From Dasyornis broadbenti (lineage: Eukaryota; Chordata; Aves; Passeriformes; Dasyornithidae), in assembly GCA_013397935.1 (NCBI GenBank), contig VZRN01005892.1, forward strand, positions 466,311-530,310: a stretch of DNA of 64,000 nucleotides, read 5' to 3'. The notes beneath the pieces are model-generated. The model made no database searches. It saw only the letters and a program-made list of their open reading frames with translations, and had not been told where the DNA came from. How positions within the stretch are numbered: position 1 is the first letter of the stretch; each line of letters starts with the position of its first letter. Below, in pieces: positions 11,736 to 24,003 of this stretch. The position numbers and the translations under genes were made by a program.

Positions 11736-13700
11736 GGAGAAGTGTGGGCGAGGATGAGCCCCGAGCACAGGGCTTTGCACATATGTTGTGATGTCTTGCA
11801 TGCAGTGGGTTATTTTTCCAGACACGTAATTATCTTCTATTTTCCTTCAGCTGAGAGGCTCCCTTAGATATGGTTTGAATTAGCAGGCATTCCAGCGTTT
11901 CTTTGACAGCAGCGAGGTGCAGGCTTGAAAGTAGCTAATTACATGTCCTTGGGATTAGAGGATTTGTATATGCAATTAAATTTCCTTTTAGCTCCCTTAG
12001 AGTTCAGCCTGTTTCCTGTAGTTTTGATTCCTAAATGGACATCCCTGACAAAGCTTATGTGCAGTTTTCTTAACCTAATTTATAGTTGGTTACTCAGCTT
12101 CGTTGGGGAACAAAAGAAAAATTAATTGGTGTTCAGGCAGTGAATGTTTTATTTTTTGCAATTGTTAACGCAGCATTCAAATAAGTCCCTCTCATTTAAT
12201 TTGTAACCAAGTGTTTTGTTTTATTAAGTATTCTTTGAAAGTGGTAACAAACCTAGTCATAAAGGGAATGACTATTTTTAAAATTACTTGAAGCTAACTT
12301 TTTTTTATTTAGTAAAATGTGATCTTGAACAAATTTCATCTGTATTGAGAACTTTTTTCTTGAGTTTCAGTATATAATTCTTTCTCTTGGGAAAGAAAAC
12401 TCTGTGCGATTAGACCACATATGTCTCTATAACCTCCAATTTCAAAAAGTTATAGCAAGTATAGTGGGTTTTCTTTAAAGAAACTGCTAATTTCTATTTA
12501 AATTAGGATAATTTTAGTAATTTATTTCTCTTCCCTGTGAAATTTTAATAATTATGTCAAGTGACCTGATGAATAAGAATCTTTTCTTAGTTAAATAATT
12601 TAACTTCAGTCTCAAGTGAAGGAAAGATTTCCTGTGGAGTTCTTTTGGATTCATGTTAAACTGAAACTTCCTCTGAATTTTAGGTCCTTTCCTATTTAAG
12701 CAAACACTTACGCTTGTTTCGCTTGCATAGCTTTAGCATGAACTGCCCTTGAATAATGCATGGATGACTTGAACAGAAATATCACACGTGATAAATACCT
12801 GTTAAAGACTGTGAGGAAGTCCTGCACAATCTGAAATATTCGTATAGGTGGCTTTTCCATACTTCCCGGTGGAGTGAGGGAAGAAGGGGTAAAAATATCT
12901 TTTTTTTTTCCTGTTTAATTTCTTTGTCTTGATAAATGGGCCACATAGATTTCTAAATCAATTTTGCAGATGTTAAGTTTAAAGAAAATTACACATTCAG
13001 AGTATTCTTCAGTGTTACAATTGATAGCAAGCATCATGAGTCATTTCTTGTTTGCAGAGGCACTGAGACATTTATTAATGCCACGTTTTACTAATGAATT
13101 CAGAAAGGATAAGTTAATAGGTTTGAGTTAAGGCCCATAGATACTATCAACTCATTTAGCATTTTATAATGTCGAATTGAGTGTACTTGTGCAGTATTAA
13201 ATGCCCTGATCTGGCTCTGATATAATATTCACACACAAGCTTAATTTGGGAACTTATGGGGAGGCTTAATCTTATTCACCATTTGTGATTGCTGCTTTTG
13301 CTGTGGGACATCATGCAGTCATAATTGGAAGGATGTTCATTAAGCATATCCATTAATGTATAATGAGCACCATAAATACAGTGACCTTTGAGATAATTCA
13401 CTTACATATTTTGATTCATTATTGCATTTTCCACTTGTTTGTTCGTCAGACGTCTACAAATTTGAATTTCTTAGTATGTATGAATTTCTTAGCTTCTCAG
13501 TACTTCACAATGTATCATGTGCGTTAGGATAACCTAAAAGGGATTTTATAAAGGATCTTCTGCTATCTCTGCTTTAAAAGCCAGAAATGACAGAAGGAGG
13601 GAATTAAACCTCAATTAGCATAGCTGTGACTATCCATCACTAATTCTTTATGAATTTAAAGATAAATATGTAAGCGTTCCTTATATACAAATAGATTAAT
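11736..13700. other. Unique AT-rich noncoding stretch
   Basis: No gene, RNA or mobile element recognised. The segment from about 13240 to 13440 has the even AT-rich texture often seen in conserved noncoding elements, but conservation cannot be judged from one sequence. A short direct repeat of TGAATTTCTTAG lies at 13463-13492. Confidence 0.55.
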
Positions 13701-13790
13701 GAGTCATAGAGTCACTCAGGTTGGAAAGTCCAGCCATGAACCCAACAGTGCCAGATGCGCTGCTAAAATCACGTCCATCCCCCAGCAGTC
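13701..13790 (-). mobile_element. Old CR1 3'-end fragment
   Basis: GAGTCATAGAGTCACTCAGG followed by TTGGAAAGTCCAGCCATGAA and CCCAACAGTGCCAGATGC is a degraded version of the reversed CR1 3' end of the type that reads 'AGGTTGGAAAAGACC...CCATTAACCCAGCACTGCC'. It is short and diverged, so it is older than the copies at 4203 and 14808. The minus-strand ORF through it is not a gene. Confidence 0.75.
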
Positions 13791-14807
13791 CTTGTTGTAT
13801 GAAATATTCGTGTTTAACTAGGCAGGTATGTATATTCTTGTGTGTATTTAAGGGGGGAAAAGCCCAAATAAAAATTAAATAAATCAATCAAGAATATCTA
13901 TAATACTTAAAGTTATAAAATAACACTTGCAATGTGACCCTTTTAATTTAAGTCCTCCTCAAATGATGTGCAAAGCTGGTTCAATTTCCTTTGGCTTTCT
14001 TTTTACACAATGCACAAAACGTAAGGTCTTCTAAAGACTTTGAGGTGAAGTTTCATTTTTCCGTCTGGAAATAATTTGATTTTAATATTAAATTACTTTG
14101 TGTTTACTGGTGAAGGTTAGCAATGATGTATAACAGTTGAAAAACAAAGTCTGTCAAGGACATGTTATATGTTCATAGTACATTTAGAGTAAACATTCAG
14201 TTGTGATAGGAGTGTTTCTATCCATGAGCAATACTTAAGTTTCTTCCTCTTAAAAATCAAATTATGATGAAATAAACCTGAGGGGACTTTAATTCAATTG
14301 GCTGTTGTAATGGCTCAAGTTAGAAAACAAAGCTTCTATTTTCTTTTTTGTACCTTTCTGTGTTACACTTGCATGTACCCAAAGCGGCAAAATGTTTCAG
14401 TCAGAAGACCAAGAGGCCTTTTTATTTTGTCTACGCCAACCATTTGAATAATTTCCAACCTATTGATAGATAGTAGATTTGTTTTTATTAGGTCTCCGTT
14501 TTGACTTTTCCTAATGGAGCTATTACCCTCTTGATGCTGTGATTCAGCAGCCGCTTCTAATGCACACACACTCCTTTGGTTCAATTTATCTGAAATGGAA
14601 GGGTAGCTCTGTTGAAGGTTTTATGTCTGTCCCTGTGGCTTGTACTGATGAGCTCTGCAAGGAACTTCACAGGGTCCTTTGAAATAATCCCTGGAAGTTG
14701 TGCTTCCTTGTTTACATGAAGTGCTTTGGTGAGCAACAAAGTGGTGTTTGATCTGTTTTTGTCTGAGATGCACCCATAAAACTCATCTAGAGGAGCAGGA
14801 TCAAGCA
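13791..14807. other. Unique AT-rich noncoding stretch
   Basis: No recognised gene. A 73-codon minus ORF (14363-14584) has ordinary-looking composition but no good acceptor tract and no known domain, so it is not called. Confidence 0.55.
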
Positions 14808-15120
14808 GACTTCCAGCACCTAAAGAGGTTTCAAGAGAGCTGGAGAGGCACTTTTGACAAGGGCATGGAGTGACAGGACAGGCAGGAATGGCTTCCAACT
14901 GAAAGAGAGCAGGTTCAGATTGGATATTGGGAAGAAATTCTTCCCTGTGAGGGTTGCGAGGCCCTGGCACAGGTTGCCCAGAGAAGCTGTGGCTGCCCCA
15001 TCCCTGGAATTGTCCAAGGCCAGGCTGGATGGGGCTTGGAGCAACCTGGGATAGCGGAACCATGAGTTCAAACTAGATGGTCTTTAGGGACCTTTCCAAC
15101 CCAAACCATTCTGTGACTCT
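14808..15120 (+). mobile_element. CR1 LINE, 3'-end fragment
   Basis: Plus-oriented CR1: AGAGAGCTGGAGAGGCAC, GGATATTGGGAAGAAATTCT, GGTTGCCCAGAGAAGCTGTG and TGGATGGGGCTTGGAGCAAC follow in the canonical order and end at CCAAACCATTCTGTGACTCT, the octamer terminus. Compared with the usual pattern it lacks most of the block containing 'GTGTCCCTGCCCATGGCAGG' just before the end, so it carries a short internal deletion near 15055-15065. It lies in opposite orientation to the related copy at 4203. Confidence 0.95.
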
Positions 15121-16076
15121 AAAATGTTAACACCACCTTCTGTCTATTCACTGCTTTATAGTGGCTGAGAAGAGCCATGGTGTTTTAAATGTGTGTAGCT
15201 TCTGCAAAGATTCCTCAGCCTTCTGGAAATCTCTTGGGGTTGAACTTGTGATATCAAGGAAGCAATCACATGAACAAGAATTAGGATCATGTGGTTGCTG
15301 CTTATCTGAGGGGGTGGGGGTGTTTGTCTGTTTTAGTAGAGTATATGGCTAAAATGTTAAGAGGCAGCATTCTCATATACCATGTATGAGAAAAACCCAG
15401 GATGAGAAAAATGGGATGCAGAGGTACAGAACCCACAGAAGAGCTGGATACTCCAGTGGTGTTTCACAAGTCTCCAATATTGTTTTAGGTAGAAATACAG
15501 TTAAAAACAAGTCCTTGTATCTCTTGAACTTCCATTCCCCTCTATATTTGCCTCCCTCAAAAAATGGAAAAACCCAACTAATCACTGAAACACAAAGCTT
15601 TCTTACTTGTAGTTCCCCCCGTATAGCAGCCTTGCCCCCTTCTTTCATTATTCCTTCTTGCATGAAAAAAATACATCACATTGAGCTCTTGGAGGCTTCT
15701 TTTCAGAGGCATAGAGAAGAGGAGTAATTACCAGGTTCATGATAAGCTGTTCCAATGTTAATCACTTGCATTGCAAGAAATGCAGATGAAGTTTTGAGTC
15801 ACAGGATCAAATCTTGACACACAAATGGGATTGGATTGGCCTTTAACCTGAATGCAGTTGTCTGGCCCCTTGGGCCTGTCCCAAGGTTGGTGACTAAGAC
15901 AGTGACTCCACTTTTAGGAGAACAGCAACCTTTTCTCATCAGCAGTAACTCCAGAGATATTCCAGTAATTGTTGGAGGTTGTTTGGCTTTTTTCATGCAA
16001 GTGTATCTATGAGAAAGTCTGAATTTTCAGTAAATAATCATTAAAATGATGCTCCTTCTGTCTTTCCTTAAACTGC

Positions 16077-16117
16077 TGATTCATACCCAGATTTAATAAG
16101 AGTCTGGGTATGAATCA
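16077..16117. other. Perfect 15-bp inverted repeat (hairpin)
   Basis: TGATTCATACCCAGA (16077-16091) and TCTGGGTATGAATCA (16103-16117) are exact reverse complements separated by an 11-base AT-rich spacer. A T/G wobble extends pairing by one on the inside; outside, pairing stops at once. It is not part of any repeat I recognise. Confidence 0.9.
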
Positions 16118-16312
16118 CTCAATAAATGGCCAGCAAACTGCTGGGAGCTGTGACTGACTTGAGAAGGGCCACCCTAGCCTAGAGTTTCCTAAGGGAGAAG
16201 AGAATATGCCACACCAATCAAGGGAGAAGAGAAATACGAGTGAGTTGAGAAGTTGTATCCTTTGTAGAGGAAGACAGGGAAGCAAATCGTATTTACAAAA
16301 AATCAATTTCTT

Positions 16313-16567
16313 TCACAGTATTGGGCTACATAATATCTTCTCCAGGATTTGGTTCATTGTGAAGGAAAATGTTGACTTTTTCTCTGTTTTCTGAAGTCCG
16401 TATTCTTGGATCAACTTGATTATGCGTTCTCTCCCGATAGCAGGTTTTAGTGCCTCAGAACAAAGCCTTATGGTATCTTTGTACTGCTGGTAATAGTGTT
16501 TTCCAGCTGCAAATGATTTAGAAGTCTGGAGCAGATACGAATTGTTTTCAATTTGAATTCTTTCCAT
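16313..16567 (-). other. Coding-like ORF, unidentified (exon or gene remnant)
   Basis: An 84-codon minus ORF bounded by stops. Its middle reads like a soluble, helix-rich protein, with segments such as YYQQYKDTIRLCSEALKP and GRERIIKLIQEYGLQKTEKK; charged and hydrophobic residues alternate in a helical pattern, unlike the Leu/Phe/Cys-rich chance ORFs nearby. Inside the frame a pyrimidine-rich CTGCTCCAG (near 16533) could act as an acceptor; no convincing donor is seen at the 3' end. It could be an exon, a fragment of a processed pseudogene, or chance. I do not recognise the family. Confidence 0.25.
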
Positions 16568-18589
16568 CAGAAATTTTTATCCCTCAAACCTATTCCTATG
16601 CTAATATATAATCTATCAACACACAAATAATACGATATTTTCTACATGCCATAATTATTTAAGTTTCTATCTGTGTTTTATGGTTGATGGAAAACTGGCA
16701 GTGTGGGATCTGGCATAGCAAGACCGGTTCATATGATTATCAGTTTGCGTGTTTGACATTCTTGGCCTGTTAAGTGTTGTGTTTTACACTTAATGCTTCA
16801 AGATTAGCATGATAGATTAGCTTGCTTAGATGAATGTTTTATAATTTATGCTCTTATTAACTGTTCTGTTGATACTAGAAAATACCTTTTTTTTTTCCTT
16901 GATGGATGTCACGTCACAGGAATACAACTTGTAAATCAAGTGCCACTTTATGCTGTGGTGATGTTGGGTTAGAATTTCAGATGAAAAGTACTGAGATATA
17001 TAGATGTAAAAATCATCTGGAAATTCAAAAAGTCCTTCTGCTGACTTGCGATGTAAATTCACAGCCCCTGTCACCTGCCTTGCAACCATTGTTACTCTGG
17101 TGTTATCCATAAATGTGATTAAATTTCCTAAACATGAAACGAAGGAGCCTGGCAAGTCCCAGAGGCATCGGAGTTCAAGAGCTACCAAGAGCTCACACAT
17201 CCTTCTGCTTAACACCAGGATGGGTGAAAATCAAGATAGGAACAAGCCAGGCTGTACAAAGACAGTACAGACCTTCCATTTAACTTGATTTAAAGGCTGC
17301 CTGTAATCACATACATCTGTGCTTTTATACATACGTGCATATAGTGTCTGGAACTTGGGATGCTATTTAGGATACTAAATGCAAGAACAAATCCTGAAGT
17401 ATTTATACATAGACATTATGCAGCATCTGTGCTTCTTTTTCAACCCAGGTTCTGGATTATAGCATCCCTTGAAAAACAGCTGGAGATGTGAAAGAATTTT
17501 GGATGATATATCCTTCAAATTTTTCTCCTGAATGCTCTGGATTCCTCAGTTTCTTCTTGTGCCAATGGTTTCTTTCATTACAGTTAACTTATGTAAGCAT
17601 AGAATGGAGACATACATGTAAAATAACTGCATGTATGCATTTGTATAGCTCAGAAGCCTAAAGGCTGTGCTGAAATGTGGTCATTTAATATGGTAACTGG
17701 AATTTCAGTTCTCCTCCACTGAAAAAGGTCACCAAATCTTCTTTGCCAACCATCTGTGTAAATAACTTAGTTATGTATTGATTTTTGGGAGATAACCTTT
17801 GGCTTGTTTTGCACCTGCTCTGAGCTGGTTAAACGTGAGGCAGATCCAATTTAAAACACGTATAAAGCTGGATTAGCACGTTTTTGTACCTGAGAAGGCA
17901 AGCCAAGGCTCTTAGCTTTGAACTTCAGCTGGCTCAGGCAGATGTGGCTCTGAGGATCAGCTGAATGTGGAACACAAATACTGATAGCATAAATCCCACC
18001 CTGTGGGGCCTCGGATCATTCCGTACTCTTTTGAGTGCCAAACACATAAAATTTTTATGTCCTTCAAATAATCTTTTTTTCCCAGGACTGATTCCAACCT
18101 TCACCTCAAAGAGAATATTACTCAATACAAGTTAAACAGCAATTCTGAGGGTGGAATAGAGTAGGAAACATTGGCTGCTGTGGGGATCTTTCGAAATGGA
18201 CTTAGTGAGTGATTGAGTAATTACTGTTCTGCACTAATAATTACTGCACTATTAATACATTTTAAAAAAGACAACTCTACAGATTCCAGCTTCTTCATGT
18301 GAAAGCCTCCAGCATGTAGCTCATGGTTAGAAGATTGTGGTAGGAGTCTGTGGCTTCCCTTGTTGTATGCATTAGACGCCTTTAAGTGTCTGAAAATTGT
18401 CACTTGCACCTGGAGAGGCTACATTAGAAACTCATTAATACCCAGGCTAATTTTAATTATTCTCTCTCATGTAGAAATAGATCTTAATTTAGATTAATAC
18501 CAGACCTCTCTGGGGCATTTTAAAATAACCCAGGCAAATAGTTTCCGTAAATATATATATGTGTATTATTTAGCAGTGATTCTTTTTCC

Positions 18590-18605
18590 TTTTTTTTTTT
18601 TTTTT
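18590..18605. repeat. Poly-T run (16 nt)
   Basis: Sixteen consecutive T bases, preceded by the short T-rich stretch TTCTTTTTCC and followed by GTTAG. There is a short ATATATATAT stretch about 40 bases upstream. Simple repeat; no attached element recognised. Confidence 0.9.
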
Positions 18606-20548
18606 GTTAGCTAAAAATAGATTTTGATGTCAATATCTTCCTTAGACTGAGCAACTAAAGATCGTTGTTAAAAGGTTAGGTCCTTAAAAGGAGCAGATAA
18701 ATCCTCCAACAAGCCCTGTGTAGGTAGGTGTTTGTAAGCTGCTTTTTCGAATATGCAGTGAGGTATTCTGTGGCAACATGCAGTGTTGTTTTCTTTGCTC
18801 TCTCCATTCTCTTTGCACTCCTCCTTTCTATTCTCCCAAACAGTAATTAATGCCTGGGATCAGCATGGTTGCTGCTGCCATGAGAATATACTGCAGGAAG
18901 AACAAAAGAATGACGTGCGCTTTGAAAAGGAGCCAGATAGTGAAAATGATTACAGCCTGCTTAATTACAGGCTTTTTCAGAGCAGCATGTTTAGTTTTGC
19001 ATCACCTCAAAAACCAATAACTTCATGGCTTTTAAGAACCAAGATAACAAAAAGAAGTCTGATGTACATTATAAAAAGAGCAGCAATCGAGTTTTTGTTT
19101 TCAGTGTAGTATGTGGAAAAGTTTAGACTGGAGAACAGCTTTAAATAAATCACTGAACAAAAAGAAACAAATATCACCCAAAAATACAGGAAATGTGATT
19201 CACTGTTTCCTCTCAGCTGGAGGTGTTGGTTGCAGACCAGGTCCCTGCTGCTGGCACTGTTGGTACTTGGGTTTTGGGAGGGGACAGCAGGGTTCACCTA
19301 CACCTGTGGTCCTCGGTCCTCACCACCTTATTCAGCAAAGGCTTCTGTGCTCCTCTGAGCTCTGTGCCCAAGGTGGCCACCCCCCATCCCTCTGGTGCTC
19401 AGGTTTAGGTAGGGTTTGCACCGTTGCTGTTTCTACCCAAGCAGGGCTGTCAGAGGGGGCTGCCAGGGCATCCCAGCTGATCCAAGTCACAGCAGCTTTC
19501 CCACCTTCCCTGCTTTTCAGGGGATGTGCAGCTGCCCTTGACTTGTGCACAGAGAGCCGGTCTGGAGTGGGACCAGCCTGAGCTCAAGGAGACCCTGCTC
19601 AGGCTTTCTGCTCCTTTCCTGGTCATGCCTGTGTCAGGAGCAGCTTCCATCCCTCCCCTGCTGCCAGTGCCTCTTGGCTCACGCTGCCTTGACTTCCAAG
19701 AAATAACCTTTCCATCAGACTTGGAGGTGGAGCAGGGGATGACTTCTCTGTTGTCTATCAGACACTCTTCCTAAATGCTTGATCTTCAACCCGTTCCACA
19801 ACCAGCCAGCATATGTATTAAACTTGGTAGGGGAGTTGCTTTCCAGATTAGAAATGCAAAAGAGAGGAAAAAATTGCAATTTTTCGTGTGTAATGATTCC
19901 CAGGTCGAGCTGTTCTGCTCAGTCAGACTGGAGATTTTAGCTGATGGTTTTTGAACTTGTCTAACCTGATCTTGAAGCAGGCTCTCGGACATTCATACGA
20001 TCCCCCTGGCTCTGAGTCTACCATCAAAGCCATGAGCTGGCAATTTTTGTGTTTCCCTAATGGAGCAGATGTCAGCCTGATGATTCTGAACCCATATATA
20101 CACATACTCTGCACACACAAACCCCAACGGGTCTGCGTTTGATTTATCATGGATTAGACAGAACTGATCAACCTAAACATGCCTTTAAAAATACCCTGGG
20201 GTTTATTTTTTAAAACCAGTTGTTGATGTGGAACATCTCTTTCCTTTTAACAAGAAATGGGTTTTAACAAGTCTTGTGTTTCCTAATACCTGAATCCTAA
20301 GGTAACGTTCATTTTCTGTTTAAAAAAAAAAAAGGTTATGTGTGAGCTGATAGGGTCTTTATTTGGATATATGTTTTAATTGAGGGATTTTGTCCTATTT
20401 AATATTGGCATCTGAAGAACGTTTTGCTAACAGGCTGGATAACTATGGAGGCAGCTCAGTTTGAACTTAATTCTCTCAAGGCTTTTCAGGGAAGATTTCT
20501 AGGAAAAAAGACGGTATCTAGACTTAAAATTTCTGGTATTTCTATGAT

Positions 20549-20629
20549 NNNNNNNNNNNNNNNNNNNNNNNNNNNNNNNNNNNNNNNNNNNNNNNNNNNN
20601 NNNNNNNNNNNNNNNNNNNNNNNNNNNNN
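20549..20629. other. Assembly gap (81 N)
   Basis: 81 consecutive undetermined bases. The right flank resumes with eight G, one C and four G (20630-20642), so the missing sequence is probably G-rich, a composition that often stops sequencing in bird genomes. The ORF spanning the gap is an artefact of translating N. Confidence 1.
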
Positions 20630-23600
20630 GGGGGGGGCGGGGACCTAACCAAGTATTTCAGTGTTGCTCCTTAAACATCAGGAGCAAAAGAATATAATTG
20701 CAGCATTTGTCCTGTGTCTCTGATGCATTTTTTCAATCTAAACACTGTTTTTAATAGTTCTGCATCTCGTTAACTGGTTTTGTCAGCATCACACGTTTTC
20801 ATGAATAGGGAAGCCCATACTTACCTTGTACTGAATGTGCAGAATCTCTCATTTACCTTGAGTGTGCATTAGGTGAATGTCATTATAGTAGTAAGGTACT
20901 TTCTCACTAGTTCTAAAATAGCAGGTTGATTTACATGCTTCTTTTTATAATATTGAGAGGAAAAAGTAGTTAAATACCACTCTTTTGTATGCAAGAAGAG
21001 AATACTTCATATGCTTCACTGCTGTCATGTGCAAGTCCCTAAATTGCTTTTGGCAAGTAGATAACTTAGAAATTGCTTTAGTGACAGAAGTGTTTTGAAA
21101 ATAAACCTTGGAAGTGAGAATATGAAACCTGTAATTATCTAATGGAAGACTGAAATGGTTTTTAAAAGCAAGCTAAAAGGTAAACAGTAGAGTTGCTGGA
21201 GTTATCAGACCTCTCCACATGCTGTGCCATATCTGTTATTGTGGATTCATGGGACATGGTTTTCCAGATGCCCATTAGTCACAGAATGTTTGGGTGAAGC
21301 ACTGGGATCACAAAAACATGGAAAATACTTCTGCTCTGCAGGTAGTAGCATTTTTGGAGGCAGACAATTTCTTGAAGAATTTAGTAATTTCTTCCTGAAT
21401 TTTCTCTTTTTTTGCTTCTATATTTTTCATGTTATTGGCCTCCCCACTGTCTTTCTGCAGGAACAGGGGCATATATTTCATGCTGATGGTAGAGTTTGAT
21501 TAGGTCACTGAAAATCTAAGGTCTGCCAAACTTAGTATCTTTTCTTGGTTTTTTTTTTGTGATTGTGGCTCACTGGTGTGCTGTCACTGCGAGAGATGAG
21601 TCTTTGCTTCTTTATTAGTGAGAAACTTTTGATAGTGTGTATAAATGACTTGTCACCTCTGAGAACTTGAGTCCTGGGAAAACTTTGGTGAGAAAAGTTT
21701 GGTGGATACTGTTCTTGTTCCACTGGAATTTAGTTTTCTTTTTTAAGTCCCTAATGTCACTCCCTGATTGCGATTGAGACTAAACGACAACGTCAGCTCC
21801 CTGTTACTGCCACCTCGAAAAGCCTCCATCAATGTGAGGAAACAAAATACATGGCTGTGCTGCTCAGCACAAGGTTTGTGTTCACTGCTGTGGCAGTTCA
21901 GCAAATGTGCCCATTTCTGTGGGGACAGCTGGATAGATCATGACAACTTTAGGTCACGGTGTCTGTGTGGCTGCAGGGGAATGACTCTTGCATACATACC
22001 TGCATAAGGAATATTAGTGTCAGAAAGCTGAGTAAATCCTTTTTCAAACTGTTGCATGGCTCTAAAAGTGACTCTGTAATGAATTATGTTCCTGGGGAAA
22101 ATTGTAAGAATTTTTTACCTGTAAAAACATTAATTTCTTTACTTCCAAAATGCAACTGTTTCTGCTAGGGGTATGTAGCCATCAGTGGTTTCAGTGACGT
22201 AGTATTGCAACACCCAGAATAACGTGTATGAAACACAGAGAACATAAAGAACCTCGTTAATCTGTTTTGTACTCTCATCCAGGATAAGGCTGGCATTGAT
22301 TCCTGCCACTGCTCCAAAGCTGGAAGAATCCTTTTGACCAGTTACAGTTCAGAGCCCTGAGTTGTGGCATTCATGCTTCCTATGATATGAAGGATCCCTT
22401 TTGGTACTGGAAGTAACTCCTGCAGCTTAAAAAGCAGCTGAGAGGGTTTGCTGTTCATCCCTGAGGTATCCTACTGAGGAAGCCCCATGGGACACTGATG
22501 GTGATGGCTGAAAGAACAATGTCTGATTTCAATGTAACTCAAAGGAGTGATTCCAGTGGAATATTTTTTACTAAAATTTGACTTTTCTTTTGGCTAAGAT
22601 AAAAGTAGGAAACCAAACAAAAACACCTCAAAAGGTATTTCATCTTGCAATTATTATGGCCTTAAATAATAGTTGCATTTAACTGGCATAAGCTGGTGTT
22701 GTTGCCAAAAGAAACAGTCCTACCTTCCCTGACAGCCTGTCCACATTCCTGTTGCATCCTCCACCGTGCCAGCGTGAGGGTATCTGCAGCCGAGTCTTGA
22801 CAGGGGCTGAGGAACTGACACAAGGTAACAGCAGTCTAAGAGACGTTGCTGGATTTCTGTGTTTTGGTCTTTTCTCAGCTGAGCTGTGTGCTTTCATTTG
22901 CCACCTCTCCATGTGCTGGTGTGGTGGGGGGAATGACACAGGGCAGGAGCAAGGGGCTGAGGAGACAGGACCTGTTCTGTGGGTTATGGTTGTGCTGGCC
23001 CTGGTGAGGGGAGAATAAAGAATTAAAGGTGAAATTCCTGGATTTGTCACCTTTTAAATTTCCTGTTCTGCAGGACAGTGAAGGGTAATAGTGACCCACG
23101 TGCAAACTGCTGTGTTGCAAGGGTGTGAGGTGTTAGGGTTTTTCCATATTTGAGTCATCAGCTCTCTGACTTCATAATGCTCCACAAATGCACATTATCA
23201 TTGGATGAAATAGGCTTTAGCATCCTGTTTCTGCGTAGGTGGTGTAGATCCTCTTATACTGTGGATACATTGAAGCAACGCTGTTTTATAGAAGTCTTTT
23301 TCCCAATAGTTTTCCTCTGGTTTTATTTTGGTGTATAAATCTCTGTAAAATTACTGTGCTTAATGCTTCTCCAGTTGAACTGGTGTGCTGGTTTTTAACT
23401 GCAAGTGTGTACAGAGGTCATCTACAGATCTGGAATTAGGCAAGCAAAGATTAATGCTGTCTCTGTAGCTGTTTTCCCCTTGCTTAAAAAGAATACAAAG
23501 TCAATTGCACGTGAGTGGGCGTAGAAAAACAAAGGAAAATTTTCTGATAGGCCTCTGTACGTGTGTTGGGTGATGTTTGCTTCCTTGGGAAACTCTACTA

Positions 23601-23931
23601 ATTCTTGTCCAGTATTTTTTTATCATGAAATGAACTCGTACAGGCACACAGTTTTTTATCATTAACAACTTGGAAACTTTAAAGACTCATTTCTATCTGT
23701 CCTCCATTTGAGTTAAGGATCCTTTTCATGAAAACTGTGTGATCTTCAATACACTGTGCCGCAATTTGCTTATGTAGCTGAAATGAGGACAAAAATGTTT
23801 TTTAACACATTTGCGATGAATGGAAAATGAAACTTTACTGTCTATATGACAGGAGCTGAAGTTTTCTGTTATTTGCAGGAATAAGCCACTGCCAGTGAAC
23901 TCTAAAAACTTGTTTTAACCTCACTGCCCAG

Positions 23932-24003
23932 GTGAGAATCAGGGGCTGCTACAACTTCCATCCAGCACAAGCAGAGCACTTTGCAGAGCTCCCCACACTG
24001 TGG
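23932..24003 (+). other. Candidate 72-nt in-frame exon
   Basis: A pyrimidine-rich tract ending CCTCACTGCCCAG stands before 23932, and the segment ends CTGTGG before GTGAGT, a near-consensus donor. The 72 bases are open in one phase-0 frame (24 codons, including HPAQAEHFAELPTLW). The first bases (GTGAGA) after the acceptor could also act as a donor of an upstream exon. No protein family recognised; pseudo-exons of this quality are common in introns. Confidence 0.18.

Larger units (their letters stand above)
15121..20548. other. Unique stretch before the assembly gap
   Basis: Mainly AT-rich unique sequence. It contains a 15-bp perfect hairpin (16077-16117), a nearby 14-bp direct repeat (16191-16204 and 16220-16233), a coding-like minus ORF (16313-16567), a T-run (18590-18605) and a GC-richer, CpG-poor interval from about 19200 to 19700. 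That interval produces several overlapping ORFs on both strands with no known domain. No CR1 or SINE was recognised. Confidence 0.55.

Noticed and set aside
11513..11782. 89-codon minus ORF and overlapping plus ORFs
   Set aside because: Inside the CR1 fragment at 11253-11735.
14581..15063. 160-codon minus ORF
   Set aside because: Mostly antisense to the CR1 copy at 14808-15120; similar peptides appear from the CR1 at 4203, so it is a repeat by-product.
20424..20648. 74-codon plus ORF
   Set aside because: Runs through the N gap.
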